Assembly: GCA_035762005.1 (NCBI GenBank)
Contig: DASTQA010000015.1
Span: 1-64,000 of the forward strand
Length of the DNA stretch: 64,000 nt
Reading direction: 5' to 3'
Source: JAIBJN01 sp035762005
GTDB lineage: Bacteria > Actinomycetota > Thermoleophilia > Gaiellales > Gaiellaceae
This document shows, one piece after another, positions 55,041 through 63,394 of the stretch. The notes below the pieces were generated by a model that did no database searches, was not told where the DNA came from, and was given only the letters and a program-made list of their open reading frames with translations. How positions within the stretch are numbered: position 1 is the stretch's first letter; every line of letters begins with the position of its first letter. The position numbers were made by a program, and so were the translations under genes.

Positions 55041-55652
55041 GTGCGGCTCTTCCACTACCACCTCGTGACGAGCAAGGTCCGGCTGCTCGAGGCCCGCTAC
55101 CTCGGCAAGCTCGGGTTCGAGCTCGTCGGCCGCTACGGCTGGAAGGGCGAGGCCTCGGAGTGGTTCGAGCCGGGGACGTCCTGGGAGGAGCTCGACGGGA
55201 TGGGGTTCCGGCTGCGGCTCGTCGAGCTCGTCCGCGGCGCGGTCAACGTCGTCCTCCAGCCGGGCCACTGGGAGCACCCACGGGTCGACCACATCGGCGT
55301 CGCCCTCGACGAGGAGGGCTTCACCGAGGCGCTCGAGCGGGCCGCCGACCTCGGGCTCAAGATCCAGGACCACCCGGGCAAGCGGACGTTCGTCGCCACC
55401 GAGGCCGGCTACCGGCTCGAGCTCCACCCGCCCCGCGAGTGGATCGAGGACCTGCTCGCGAACGACGAGGACCTGCGCCTCGGGGAGCTCCATCTGCGCG
55501 CCCACGACCCGGAGGAGAAGGCGGTCGCGCTCGCCGAGATCCTCGGCGTCGACCGGCTGGACTCCGACGTCGTCGTCGGCGACACGCTCGTCCACTTCCT
55601 CCCCGAGGGGCCCGAGGGGCGCCCGGAGCTCGTCGCGGAGGTCCTCCTCTGA
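55041..55652 (+). CDS. VOC-superfamily-like protein upstream of purM
   Basis: 203 residues. First half resembles a VOC module: LFHYHLVTSKVRLLEARYLGKLGFELVGRYG, FRLRLVELVRGAVNVVLQPG, VDHIGVALDEEGFTEALERAADLGLKI, FVATEAGYRLELHPPREWIED; the second half (EDLRLGELHLRAHDPEEKAVALAEILG) looks like a second, weaker module. Metal-site residues are not clearly complete. GTG 55041 fits the promoter; an ATG at 55014 lies upstream of it. Its TGA overlaps the CTG start of purM, so it leads the purM-purN operon. Confidence 0.72.
   Translation: MRLFHYHLVTSKVRLLEARYLGKLGFELVGRYGWKGEASEWFEPGTSWEELDGMGFRLRLVELVRGAVNVVLQPGHWEHPRVDHIGVALDEEGFTEALERAADLGLKIQDHPGKRTFVATEAGYRLELHPPREWIEDLLANDEDLRLGELHLRAHDPEEKAVALAEILGVDRLDSDVVVGDTLVHFLPEGPEGRPELVAEVLL
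55637..55641 (+). promoter_or_regulatory. Ribosome site that decides the CTG start of purM
   Basis: GGAGG, then 7 bases (TCCTCCT) to CTG 55649. Optimal spacing for that codon and for no other start codon in the purM frame. Confidence 0.55.
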
Positions 55653-56602
55653 GCTCCTACGGCCGGGCCGGCGTGTCGCTCGCGAAGGCCGAGGCGGTCG
55701 TCGAGCGGCTCCGGGCGGCGGTCGAGTCCACCCGCACCGACCGGGTCGAGGGCGGCCTGGGCGGCTTCGCCGGGCTCTACGCGCTCGACGACGAGCGCCT
55801 GCTCGCGGCGACGACCGACGGCGTCGGGACGAAGATCATCCTCGCGCGCCGGGCCGGGCGCCTCTTCGACGCGGGCGTCGACCTCGCCGCGCACTGCGCC
55901 AACGACCTCCTCACGACGGGAGCCGAGCCGCTCTTCTTCCTCGACTACGCGGCCGCCGGGTCGCTCGAGCTGGCCGAGGTGGAGCGGCTCGTCGCCGGGG
56001 CGGCCTCGGTCTGCCGGGAGCTCGGGTGCGCCATCCTCGGCGGGGAGACGGCGGAGCTGCCCGGGATCTACCGCGCGGGCGAGCTCGACTTCGCCGGGAC
56101 GATGGTCGGGCTCGTCCGTCGCGCCGACCTCGTCGACGGCTCGCGCTGCGAGCCCGGGGACGTCGTGCTCGGGCTGCCCTCGTCGGGGCTCCACGCGAAC
56201 GGGTTCACGCTCGTCCGCAGCCTGCTCGGCGAGGAGACGTTCGACCCCGACCTCCTGCTCCCGCCGACCCGGCTCTACGGGGACGAGGTCGGGCGGCTGC
56301 GTGACCGCTGCGACGTCCGTGCGCTCGCGCACGTCACCGGCGGCGGGCTCCCGGGCAACCTCCCCCGGGCGCTCCCGGCCGGCCTCGGCGCGCGCCTCGA
56401 CCCCGCAAGCTGGCGGCGACCGGCGGTCTACGCCTGGCTCGACGAGCGCGGCGTCCCCGAGGAGGAACAGCGCCGCGTCTTCAACCTCGGGGTCGGCTTC
56501 TGCGCCGTCGTGCCGCCCGCCCAGGCGGCGGCGGCCGGGTTCCCCGTCATCGGGCGGCTGGAGGAGGGGCTCGAGGGCGTCGCCTGGACGGACGAGGCGT
56601 GA
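55649..56602 (+). CDS. purM: Phosphoribosylformylglycinamidine cyclo-ligase, with apparent CTG start
   Basis: Closes FGAM to AIR with ATP. 317 residues. Seen: SSYGRAGVSLAKAEAVVERLR aligned to the usual PurM opening, ATTDGVGTKIILA, DLAAHCANDLLTTGAEPLFFLDYAA, AILGGETAELPGIY, VLGLPSSGLHANGFTLVR, HVTGGGLPGNLPRALP. The only in-frame codon that could start before SSYGRAGV is CTG 55649, which overlaps the upstream TGA as CTGA and has GGAGG at 7 bases; the next GTG (55673) would remove conserved residues. Stop overlaps purN (GTGA). Confidence 0.92.
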   Translation: MSSYGRAGVSLAKAEAVVERLRAAVESTRTDRVEGGLGGFAGLYALDDERLLAATTDGVGTKIILARRAGRLFDAGVDLAAHCANDLLTTGAEPLFFLDYAAAGSLELAEVERLVAGAASVCRELGCAILGGETAELPGIYRAGELDFAGTMVGLVRRADLVDGSRCEPGDVVLGLPSSGLHANGFTLVRSLLGEETFDPDLLLPPTRLYGDEVGRLRDRCDVRALAHVTGGGLPGNLPRALPAGLGARLDPASWRRPAVYAWLDERGVPEEEQRRVFNLGVGFCAVVPPAQAAAAGFPVIGRLEEGLEGVAWTDEA

Positions 56603-57147
56603 TCGGCGTCCTCGTCTCGGGACGCGGCTCGAACCTGCAAGCGCTCGTCGACGCGGGTCTCCCGATCGCCGCGGTCGCCTCGAACGTCGCCGGCGCGGGA
56701 GCGCTCGCGCGGGCGGAAGCGGCCGGGATCCCGACGCGCGTCTTCGCCCTCGCCGACTACCGGGGGCGCGAGGAGCGCGACCTCGCCATGGCCGGCTGGC
56801 TCGTCGCGCGGGGCGTCGAGCTCGTCGTCTGTGCCGGGTACATGCACCTGCTGACGCCGCCCTTCCTCGCGCGCCTCACGGCCATCAACGTCCACCCCTC
56901 GCTCCTGCCCGCGTTCCCGGGGACGACGCCGATCGAGGACGCCATCGCGGCGGGCGTGGCCGGAACGGGCGTGACGGTCCACTTCGTCGACGAGGGCGTC
57001 GACACGGGTCCCGTCATCGCCCAGGAGCACGTGGCGGTCGAGCCCGGCGACACCGCGGAGACCCTGAGGGAGCGGATCCACGTGGTCGAGCACCGCCTCC
57101 TTCCGGAGGCCGTCCGCCGCTATCTGGCCGGATCTCTACATTCGTAG
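56599..57147 (+). CDS. purN: Phosphoribosylglycinamide formyltransferase
   Basis: Transfers the formyl group of 10-formyltetrahydrofolate to GAR. 182 residues. Seen: IGVLVSGRGSNLQALVD, VVCAGYMHLLTPPFL, catalytic Asn-His in INVHPSLLPAFPG and Asp in VHFVDEGVDTGPVI. All three catalytic residues present. GTG start overlaps purM by four bases. Followed after 4 bases by purH with its own promoter-like hexamer overlapping the 3' end. Confidence 0.95.
   Translation: MIGVLVSGRGSNLQALVDAGLPIAAVASNVAGAGALARAEAAGIPTRVFALADYRGREERDLAMAGWLVARGVELVVCAGYMHLLTPPFLARLTAINVHPSLLPAFPGTTPIEDAIAAGVAGTGVTVHFVDEGVDTGPVIAQEHVAVEPGDTAETLRERIHVVEHRLLPEAVRRYLAGSLHS
57137..57142 (+). promoter_or_regulatory. -10 hexamer TACATT before purH
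   Basis: TACATT lies within the last codons of purN with 9 bases to the purH ATG at 57152. A separate leaderless transcript for purH is possible, in addition to readthrough from purM-purN. Confidence 0.4.
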
Positions 57148-57151
57148 GCCG

Positions 57152-58693
57152 ATGCAGGTCGGGCGCGCGCTCATCTCCGTGTTCGACAAGACCGGGCTCG
57201 ACGGCTTCGCGCGCGGCCTCGCCGACCTCGGCGTGGAGATCGTGGCGAGCGGCGGCACCGCCGCCCACGTCGCGGAGCTCGGGATCGACGTCGTCCCGGT
57301 GGAGGAGATCACCGACGTGCCCGAGCTCCTCGAGGGGCGGGTGAAGACGCTCCACCCCCGGATCCACGCGGGCATCCTCGCGCGGCGGAACCGGGAGGCC
57401 GATCTCGAGGAGCTGCGGGACCAGGGGATCCGCACCTTCGACCTCGTGTGCGTCAACTTGTACCCCTTCCAGCGCGTCGCCGGCCGCAGGAACGTCCGCG
57501 AGGAGGAGGCGGTCGAGATGATCGACATCGGCGGGCCCGCGCTCCTTCGCGCCGCGGCGAAGAACTTCCGCGACGTCCTCGCCGTCTGCGATCCGGCCCG
57601 CTACGAGGAGATCCTCGTCGCCCTGCGGGACGGCCGCGCCGACCTCGCGCTCCGCCGGCGCCTCGCCGGCGAGGCCTTCGCGCACACGGCCGCCTACGAG
57701 GCCTCCATCGCCTCCTGGTTCGCCGACGTCGAGACCTTTCCCGCACGGCTCCTGCTCTCGCTCGAGCGGGAGGTCGAGCTGCCCTACGGCGAGAACCCGC
57801 ACCAGCGGGCCGCCTACTACGCGGAGGCGGGCGCGCGCCGGCACCTGCTCTCCCGGGTCGAGCAGCTGAACGGGAAGGCGCTCTCCTTCAACAACCTCAA
57901 CGACCTCGACGCGGGGCGGGCGCTCGCGCGCGAGTTCGCTCTCCCGACGTGCGTGATCGTGAAGCACGCGAACCCCTGCGGCTGCGGCGTCGCCGCCTCG
58001 ATCGAGGAGGCCTACGAGAAGGCGCTCGCGGCCGACCCACTCTCGGCCTACGGAGGCGTCGTCGCGCTCAACCGCCGGGTCTCGCCGGCGCTCGCGGCAC
58101 GGCTCGCCGAGCAGTTCGTCGAGGTCCTGATCGCGCCCGATTTCGACCAGGACGCGCTCGCCGCCCTGCGGGCCAGGGAGGCGCTGCGAGTGCTCCGCGA
58201 CCGCGAGCGGCGCGGCGCGGCGCCCGGCGATCGCGACTACCGCCGCGTCGTCGGCGGCTTCCTCGTCCAGGACGCCGACGCCGAGGTGGACGACCGCGAG
58301 GGCATGCGGGTCGTCGTCGGCGCGGCGCCGGACGAGCGCGCCTGGGGGGACCTGCTCTTCGCCTGGCGCGTCGTCAAGCACGTGAGCTCGAACGCGATCG
58401 TCCTCGCCAGGGACCTGCAGACGCTCGGGATCGGGGCGGGCCAGATGAGCCGGGTCGACGCCGTGCGGCTCGCGCTCGAGAAGGCGCGGGAGCACGGCCA
58501 CGAGGTCGGCGGCGCCGTCCTTGCCTCCGACGCCTTCTTCCCCTTCGCGGACGGGCCGCGCCTGGCGCTCGAGGCGGGGGCCGCGGCCGTCGTCCAGCCC
58601 GGCGGGTCGAAGCGGGACGAGGAGGTCGTCGCGGCGGTCGAGGAGGCGGGCGCGACGATGGTCTTCACGTCCCGCCGCCACTTCCGGCACTAG
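57152..58693 (+). CDS. purH: Bifunctional AICAR formyltransferase / IMP cyclohydrolase
   Basis: Last two steps to IMP. 513 residues. N-terminal MGS-like cyclohydrolase domain (RALISVFDKTGLDGFARGLADLGVEIVASGGTAAHV; RVKTLHPRIHAGILAR), then the AICAR transformylase domain with YGENPHQRAAYY, LNGKALSFNNLNDLDAGRAL, the Lys-His motif IVKHANPCGCGVA, and C-terminal GGAVLASDAFFPFADG. Full length. Its last 29 bases overlap the convergent HD-GYP gene. Confidence 0.96.
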   Translation: MQVGRALISVFDKTGLDGFARGLADLGVEIVASGGTAAHVAELGIDVVPVEEITDVPELLEGRVKTLHPRIHAGILARRNREADLEELRDQGIRTFDLVCVNLYPFQRVAGRRNVREEEAVEMIDIGGPALLRAAAKNFRDVLAVCDPARYEEILVALRDGRADLALRRRLAGEAFAHTAAYEASIASWFADVETFPARLLLSLEREVELPYGENPHQRAAYYAEAGARRHLLSRVEQLNGKALSFNNLNDLDAGRALAREFALPTCVIVKHANPCGCGVAASIEEAYEKALAADPLSAYGGVVALNRRVSPALAARLAEQFVEVLIAPDFDQDALAALRAREALRVLRDRERRGAAPGDRDYRRVVGGFLVQDADAEVDDREGMRVVVGAAPDERAWGDLLFAWRVVKHVSSNAIVLARDLQTLGIGAGQMSRVDAVRLALEKAREHGHEVGGAVLASDAFFPFADGPRLALEAGAAAVVQPGGSKRDEEVVAAVEEAGATMVFTSRRHFRH

Positions 58694-59660
58694 CGACGCT
58701 CGCGCGCACGGCCTCGATCTCGTCGCGGGCGGCGTCGAACGCATCGAGCACGGCCGGGTCGAAGAGCGTCCCCCGGCCCGACTCGAGCATCGCGCGGGCA
58801 TCGTCGGCGCGGTGCGCCGCCTGGTAGACGCGCTCGCTCGTGAGGGCGTCGAAGACGTCGGCGACCGCCGCGATCCGGCCCTCGAGCGGGATCTCGTCCC
58901 CGCGGAGCCCGCGGGGGTAGCCCGACCCGTTCACGCGCTCGTGGTGCGTGAGCGCGATCGTCGCGGCGAGCTCGAGGAGCGGGGAGCCCGAGCCGGCGAG
59001 CAGCCGGTGGCCGAGCTCGGGGTGGCGGCGCACCTGCTCCCACTCCTCCGCGCTGAGCTCGGCCGGCGTCCGCAGGATCGCGTCCGGGATGCCGATCTTG
59101 CCCACGTCGTGGAGGAGCGCGGCCAGCCTGATCTCCTCGCAGCGCGCGGCGTCGACGCCGAGCCGCCGGGCGAGGATGGCGCAGTAGGAGCTCATCCGCT
59201 CGACGTGCCGGCCCGTCTCGACGTCCCGGTACTCGGCCGCGAGGGCGAGCCGGCGGACGGTCTCCTCGTACGCGGACGTGAGGACGTTCCGCTCGAGCTG
59301 GCGGCGGCGGAGCGCGTTCGCGACGCCGATCGCGAGCGCGCTCTCGGGCACCGGCTTCGTCAGGTAGCCGTAGCAGCCGATCTCGAGCGCCTCCTCCCAG
59401 ACGACGGCGTCGTCGACGCCGCTCACCATGAGCGCCGCGGTCTCCGGGTGCGAGCGGCCCAGCTCCCGGACGACGTCGAGCCCCGACTCCCGGCCGAGGC
59501 GGACGTCGCAGAGGAGGAGCTCGGCCGGGCGCTCGTCGAGGAGCTTCCTCGCCGCGTCACCGTCCGCGGCCTCGCGGCAGGCGTGGCCCTGACGCTCGAG
59601 CAGCGCGCGGAGGAGCGAGCGCATCCCGCGGTCGTCGTCGACGATGACGATCTCGGCCAC
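58665..59660 (-). CDS. Response regulator with HD-GYP phosphodiesterase domain
   Basis: 331 residues from GTG 59660. Receiver domain about 1-120: EIVIVDDDRGMRS, phospho-acceptor Asp in LLLCDVRLGRESG, GYLTKPVPE. HD-GYP domain from about 150: HVERMSSYC, AALLHDVGKIGIPDAIL, HHERVNGSGYPRGLRGDEIPL, the complete metal and GYP set of cyclic-di-GMP phosphodiesterases. It likely degrades c-di-GMP when phosphorylated. No histidine kinase adjacent, so it is an orphan. A TAACCT hexamer ends 10 bases before the GTG. Overlaps purH 3' end. Confidence 0.9.
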   Translation of the reverse strand: MAEIVIVDDDRGMRSLLRALLERQGHACREAADGDAARKLLDERPAELLLCDVRLGRESGLDVVRELGRSHPETAALMVSGVDDAVVWEEALEIGCYGYLTKPVPESALAIGVANALRRRQLERNVLTSAYEETVRRLALAAEYRDVETGRHVERMSSYCAILARRLGVDAARCEEIRLAALLHDVGKIGIPDAILRTPAELSAEEWEQVRRHPELGHRLLAGSGSPLLELAATIALTHHERVNGSGYPRGLRGDEIPLEGRIAAVADVFDALTSERVYQAAHRADDARAMLESGRGTLFDPAVLDAFDAARDEIEAVRASVASAGSGGGT

Positions 59661-59670
59661 CGTGGCCCAG

Positions 59671-59676
59671 AGGTTA
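59671..59676 (-). promoter_or_regulatory. -10 hexamer TAACCT of the HD-GYP regulator gene
   Basis: TAACCT on the minus strand, 10 bases before GTG 59660. Divergent from the cbs promoter 50 bases away. Confidence 0.4.
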
Positions 59677-59721
59677 CGCCGGAACGAGGAGCGCGACCGG
59701 ACCGCCCGCTCCGGCACCGAA

Positions 59722-59727
59722 TACGCT
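59722..59727 (+). promoter_or_regulatory. -10 hexamer TACGCT of cbs
   Basis: TACGCT with 9 bases to the ATG at 59737. Confidence 0.45.
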
Positions 59728-59736
59728 ACGGGCGCG

Positions 59737-61128
59737 ATGGCCCGCCACTACCCGTCGGTGCTCGACCTCGTCGGCGGCACGCCCCTCGTGCGCCTGCAGC
59801 GGCTCGGCGGGCCGGAGAGCCCGACGCTCCTCGCGAAGCTCGACTACCTGAACCCGGGCGGGAGCGTCAAGGACCGGATCGGCCTGCGCATGATCGAGGC
59901 GGCCGAGCGCGAGGGGAAGCTCGGGCCGGGCGGGACGATCGTCGAGCCGACGAGCGGGAACACCGGCGTCGGGCTCGCGATCGTGGCCGCGCTCAAGGGC
60001 TACCGCTGCGTCTTCGTCATGCCGGACAAGATCGCGGAGGAGAAGCGCGCGCTCCTACGGGCGTACGGCGCCGAGGTGGTGATCTGCCCGACCGCCGTGC
60101 CGCCGGAGTCGCCCGAGAGCTACTACTCGGTCTCGAACCGGCTCACGGAGGAGATCCCCGGCGCGTACAAGCCGGACCAGTACTCGAACCCCGCGAACCC
60201 GCAGGCGCACTACGAGACGACGGGGCCCGAGCTCTGGGAGCAGACGGGGGGCGAGCTCGACGCGATCGTCCTCTCCGTCGGCACCGGCGGCACGATCACG
60301 GGGACGGCCCGGTTCCTCCGCGAGAAGAAGCCGGACATCCTCGTCGTCGGCGCCGACCCGGAGGGCTCGATCTACTCGGGCCCGGACAACGTCCACCCGT
60401 ACCTCGTCGAGGGCATCGGCGAGGACTTCTGGCCGACGACGTTCGACCCGTCGCTCGTGGACGAGTACGTGACCGTCTCCGATCGCGACTCGTTCCGCAC
60501 GGCCCGGCGGCTCGCGCGCGAGGAGGGACTGCTCGTCGGCGGCTCCGGCGGCACGGCCGTCTGGGCCATGCTCGAGGTGGCGAAGCGCTTCGGGCCCGAG
60601 GCGACGATCGCGACGCTCGTCCCCGACTCCGGGCGCGGCTACCTCTCCAAGGTCTACGACGACAACTGGCTCCTGGAGCACGGGTTCCTCGAGCGCGGCG
60701 CGGCGGCGACGATCGAGGAGGTGCTCGCCTTCAAGCGCCAGGAGGAGCCGGGGATGCCGGAGCTCGTCACCGTCCAGAGCCACCAGAAGGTCGGCGAGGC
60801 GATCGACCTCATGCGCCGGTACTCGATCTCGCAGCTGCCGGTCGTGCGCCACGACGGCGCCGACTCGCTCGCCGACGTCGTCGGCTCGATCCGCGAGCGC
60901 GGCCTCCTCGACCGGGTCTTCCGCAACCCCGACGCGCTCGGCGAGGAGGTCGCCGGGGCGATGGAGCCGCCGCTCCCGGCCGTCGAGATCGCCGAGTCCG
61001 TCGACACCGTCTTCGCCGACCTCTCCGCCGGCAACCCGGCGGTCGTCGTCGCCCGCTCCGGTCGCCCCGTGGGCGTGCTCACGCGCGCCGACCTCCTCGA
61101 GTACCTCGCCCGCGGCCGCTCGTCGTAG
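59737..61128 (+). CDS. cbs: Cystathionine beta-synthase
   Basis: Condenses serine and homocysteine to cystathionine (PLP enzyme). 463 residues. PLP Lys in YLNPGGSVKDRIGLRM near residue 49, substrate loop EPTSGNTGVGLA, phosphate loop VGTGGTITG. After about residue 340 a Bateman pair of CBS domains (VTVQSHQKVGEAIDLMRRYSISQLPVV; IAESVDTVFADLSAGNPAVVVARSGRPVGVLTRADLLEYL) separates it from plain cysteine synthases. Followed after 77 bases by the cystathionine lyase/synthase gene: together the reverse transsulfuration route. Leaderless-type promoter. Confidence 0.93.
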   Translation: MARHYPSVLDLVGGTPLVRLQRLGGPESPTLLAKLDYLNPGGSVKDRIGLRMIEAAEREGKLGPGGTIVEPTSGNTGVGLAIVAALKGYRCVFVMPDKIAEEKRALLRAYGAEVVICPTAVPPESPESYYSVSNRLTEEIPGAYKPDQYSNPANPQAHYETTGPELWEQTGGELDAIVLSVGTGGTITGTARFLREKKPDILVVGADPEGSIYSGPDNVHPYLVEGIGEDFWPTTFDPSLVDEYVTVSDRDSFRTARRLAREEGLLVGGSGGTAVWAMLEVAKRFGPEATIATLVPDSGRGYLSKVYDDNWLLEHGFLERGAAATIEEVLAFKRQEEPGMPELVTVQSHQKVGEAIDLMRRYSISQLPVVRHDGADSLADVVGSIRERGLLDRVFRNPDALGEEVAGAMEPPLPAVEIAESVDTVFADLSAGNPAVVVARSGRPVGVLTRADLLEYLARGRSS

Positions 61129-61133
61129 GCCCG

Positions 61134-61147
61134 ACGGCCTCGGCCGT
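61134..61147 (+). terminator. Weak hairpin between cbs and the cystathionine enzyme gene
   Basis: ACGGCC, two bases, GGCCGT, 5 bases after the cbs stop. The short stem and tiny loop make terminator function doubtful. Confidence 0.25.
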
Positions 61148-61193
61148 GCGCCCGGGCGCCTTCGGCAAGCGGTGGAAGGGGCAGGGCCGCGCA

Positions 61194-61199
61194 TACACT
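61194..61199 (+). promoter_or_regulatory. -10 hexamer TACACT before the cystathionine enzyme gene
   Basis: TACACT with 6 bases (GGAGGC) to the GTG at 61206. The GGAGG in the spacer is too close to act as a normal ribosome site. Confidence 0.5.
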
Positions 61200-61205
61200 G
61201 GAGGC

Positions 61206-62357
61206 GTGGACTTCGAGACGCGGGCGATCCACGAGGGCCAGGAGCCGGATCCGGCGACGGGCGCGGTGATCACGCCGATCTACCAGACCTCGACGTACGT
61301 CCAGGACGAAGTCGGCGTCAACAAGGGCTACGACTACTCGCGCTCGGGCAACCCGACGCGCACCGCGCTCGAGACCTGCCTGGCCTCGCTCGAGAGCGCG
61401 GAGCACGGACTCGCCTACGCCTCCGGCCTGGGCGCGACGACGACGATCATGCACCTCGTCTCCCCGGGGGAGCGAATCGTCTCCGTGAACGACGTCTACG
61501 GCGGCGTCTACCGGATGTTCTCGCAGGTCTACGAGCCCAAGGGCTACCGCTTCGCCTACCTCTCCGCGGACGAGATCGCCGCCGGCCTCGAGGAGCACCT
61601 GGACGAGACGACCCGCATCCTCTGGCTCGAGACCCCGACGAACCCGCTCCTGAACCTCGTCGACGTCCGCAAGGCGGCCGACGCCGCCCACGCGGTCGGG
61701 GCCATGGTCGTCGTCGACAACACCTTCGCGACCCCGTTCCTCCAGCGACCCCTCGAGCTCGGCGCTGACATCGTCGTCCACTCGACGACGAAGTACCTGG
61801 GCGGGCACTCGGACGTCGTCGGCGGCTTCGTCGCCACGAACGACCCGACGGTCGCCGACCGGCTCCGCTTCCTCCAGAAGTCCCTCGGCGCGATTCCCGG
61901 GCCGTTCGACTCCTGGCTCGTGCTCCGCGGCCTGAAGACGCTCGCCGTCCGCATGGAGCGTCACTGCGAGAACGCGCACGCCGTCGCCGGCTTCCTCGCC
62001 GGGCACCCCGCGGTCGACCGCGTCCTCTACCCGGGCCTGCCCGAGCACCCGGGGCACGAGATCGCCGCCCGGCAGATGCGCGACTTCGGAGGCATGGTCT
62101 CGTTCCTCGTCGCCGATCCGGACGAGGCCGCCGCGCTCGTCGGCCGGACGAAGGTGTGGACGCTCGCCGAGAGCCTCGGAGGCGTCGAGAGCCTCATCGA
62201 GGTGCCCGCGCGCATGACCCATGCCTCGACGGCCGACGCGCCCTTCGCGACGCCGGGGAACCTCGTGCGCCTCTCCGTCGGGATCGAGTCGGCGGGCGAC
62301 CTCGTCGCCGACCTCGAGCAGGCCCTCGCCGCCTCGCCGGCGGCGACGAGGGGCTAG
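61206..62357 (+). CDS. Cystathionine gamma-lyase / gamma-synthase (Cys/Met metabolism PLP enzyme)
   Basis: 383 residues. Fold type I PLP enzyme: ETRAIHEGQEPDPATGAVITPIYQTSTY, GYDYSRSGNPTRTALE, AYASGLGATTTIMHLV, VVVDNTFATPFLQRPLELGAD, PLP Lys in VVHSTTKYLGGHSDVVGG near 200, and SLGGVESLIEVPARMTHAS. Next to cbs, cleavage of cystathionine to cysteine is the likely role, but lyase and synthase cannot be separated by eye. The stop shares CTAG (62354-62357) with the convergent glycosyltransferase. Confidence 0.92.
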   Translation: MDFETRAIHEGQEPDPATGAVITPIYQTSTYVQDEVGVNKGYDYSRSGNPTRTALETCLASLESAEHGLAYASGLGATTTIMHLVSPGERIVSVNDVYGGVYRMFSQVYEPKGYRFAYLSADEIAAGLEEHLDETTRILWLETPTNPLLNLVDVRKAADAAHAVGAMVVVDNTFATPFLQRPLELGADIVVHSTTKYLGGHSDVVGGFVATNDPTVADRLRFLQKSLGAIPGPFDSWLVLRGLKTLAVRMERHCENAHAVAGFLAGHPAVDRVLYPGLPEHPGHEIAARQMRDFGGMVSFLVADPDEAAALVGRTKVWTLAESLGGVESLIEVPARMTHASTADAPFATPGNLVRLSVGIESAGDLVADLEQALAASPAATRG

Positions 62358-63394
62358 CCGACCGCGACCGCGCGGTCGAGCGCCGTCGCGTAGGCGGCCT
62401 CGTAGTCGCGCACCATCCGCTCGGCCGAGAACCGCTCCTCGACGAAGCGCCGGCACTCGAGGGGATCGAGGCGGTCGGACTCGGAGAGCGCGCCCGCCAT
62501 CTCCCGGTAGTCGCCGACGATCACGCCCGACCGGCCCGGCTCGATCACCTCGGGCACCGCCCCCCAGCGCGTGGCGATCACAGGCGTCCCGCACGCCATC
62601 GACTCGATCATCACGAGGCCGAAGGGCTCCTCCCACTCGATCGGGAAGAGGGTCGCGCGCGCGTTCTGCAGGAGCGCCACCTTCTTGCCGTGGCTCGTCT
62701 CGCCGAGGTACTCGATGCCGTCGCCGAGGTGCGGCGCGACCTGCTCCTCGAAGTAGGCGATCTCCGCCGGCTCGCGCATCTTCCCCGCGATCTTCAGCGG
62801 GAGCCCGGCTTCCCGCGCGACCTCGACCGCGCGGTGGCACCCCTTCTCGGCGCTCATCCGGCCGAGGAAGAGCAGGTACTCGCCGCGCTCCGAGTGCACG
62901 GGGTAGGCGTCGAGGTCGAGCGCGTTGGGGCAGGTCGCCACCCAGGGCAGGTCGGGCAGCGGCTTGCGCTGGTTGAGGGAGAGCGAGATGAGGCCGACGC
63001 GCGGGGCGACGCGCGCGAGCGTCGAGTAGAGCGCGCCGTCCTCGCCGAGCAGCGGGCCGTGCACGGTGTGGACGACCGGGGTCTCGACGGCGCCTCCGAT
63101 CGCCGCGGCGAGCGGGCCCGAGTGGTCGTTGACGATGTCGAACTCGTCCGCGCGCTCGTAGCACGCGAGCGCGTGGCGGAGCTCGGGGCCCGTGCGGCCG
63201 ATGTCCGTCGAGGGCGCCTCGTCGTAGACGGACGCGAGCGTCGCCTTCGTGGCCGAGTCGCCCGACGCGAAGAGCGTCACGTCGTGGCCCGCGTCCACGA
63301 GGCCGTCCGCCACGAGGGAGACGACCCACTCGATCCCGCCGTAGCCGACCGGGGGCACGGGGAACCAGACCGGGCTCAGGAGCGCGACTCTCAC
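62354..63394 (-). CDS. Family 4-type glycosyltransferase
   Basis: 346 residues from GTG 63394. GT-B fold: N-terminal MRVALLSPVWFPVPPVGYGGIEWVVSLVADGL with the glycine-rich acceptor loop, central YLLFLGRMSAEKGCHRAVEVA, and the nucleotide-sugar EX7E motif in EWEEPFGLVMIESMACGTPVIA. Acts at the cytoplasmic side on an unknown acceptor. GTG overlaps the stop of the glycosidase gene upstream (GTGA), so the two are one operon, possibly for trehalose, glucosylglycerate or glycogen-like compatible sugar metabolism. Confidence 0.9.
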   Translation of the reverse strand: MRVALLSPVWFPVPPVGYGGIEWVVSLVADGLVDAGHDVTLFASGDSATKATLASVYDEAPSTDIGRTGPELRHALACYERADEFDIVNDHSGPLAAAIGGAVETPVVHTVHGPLLGEDGALYSTLARVAPRVGLISLSLNQRKPLPDLPWVATCPNALDLDAYPVHSERGEYLLFLGRMSAEKGCHRAVEVAREAGLPLKIAGKMREPAEIAYFEEQVAPHLGDGIEYLGETSHGKKVALLQNARATLFPIEWEEPFGLVMIESMACGTPVIATRWGAVPEVIEPGRSGVIVGDYREMAGALSESDRLDPLECRRFVEERFSAERMVRDYEAAYATALDRAVAVG

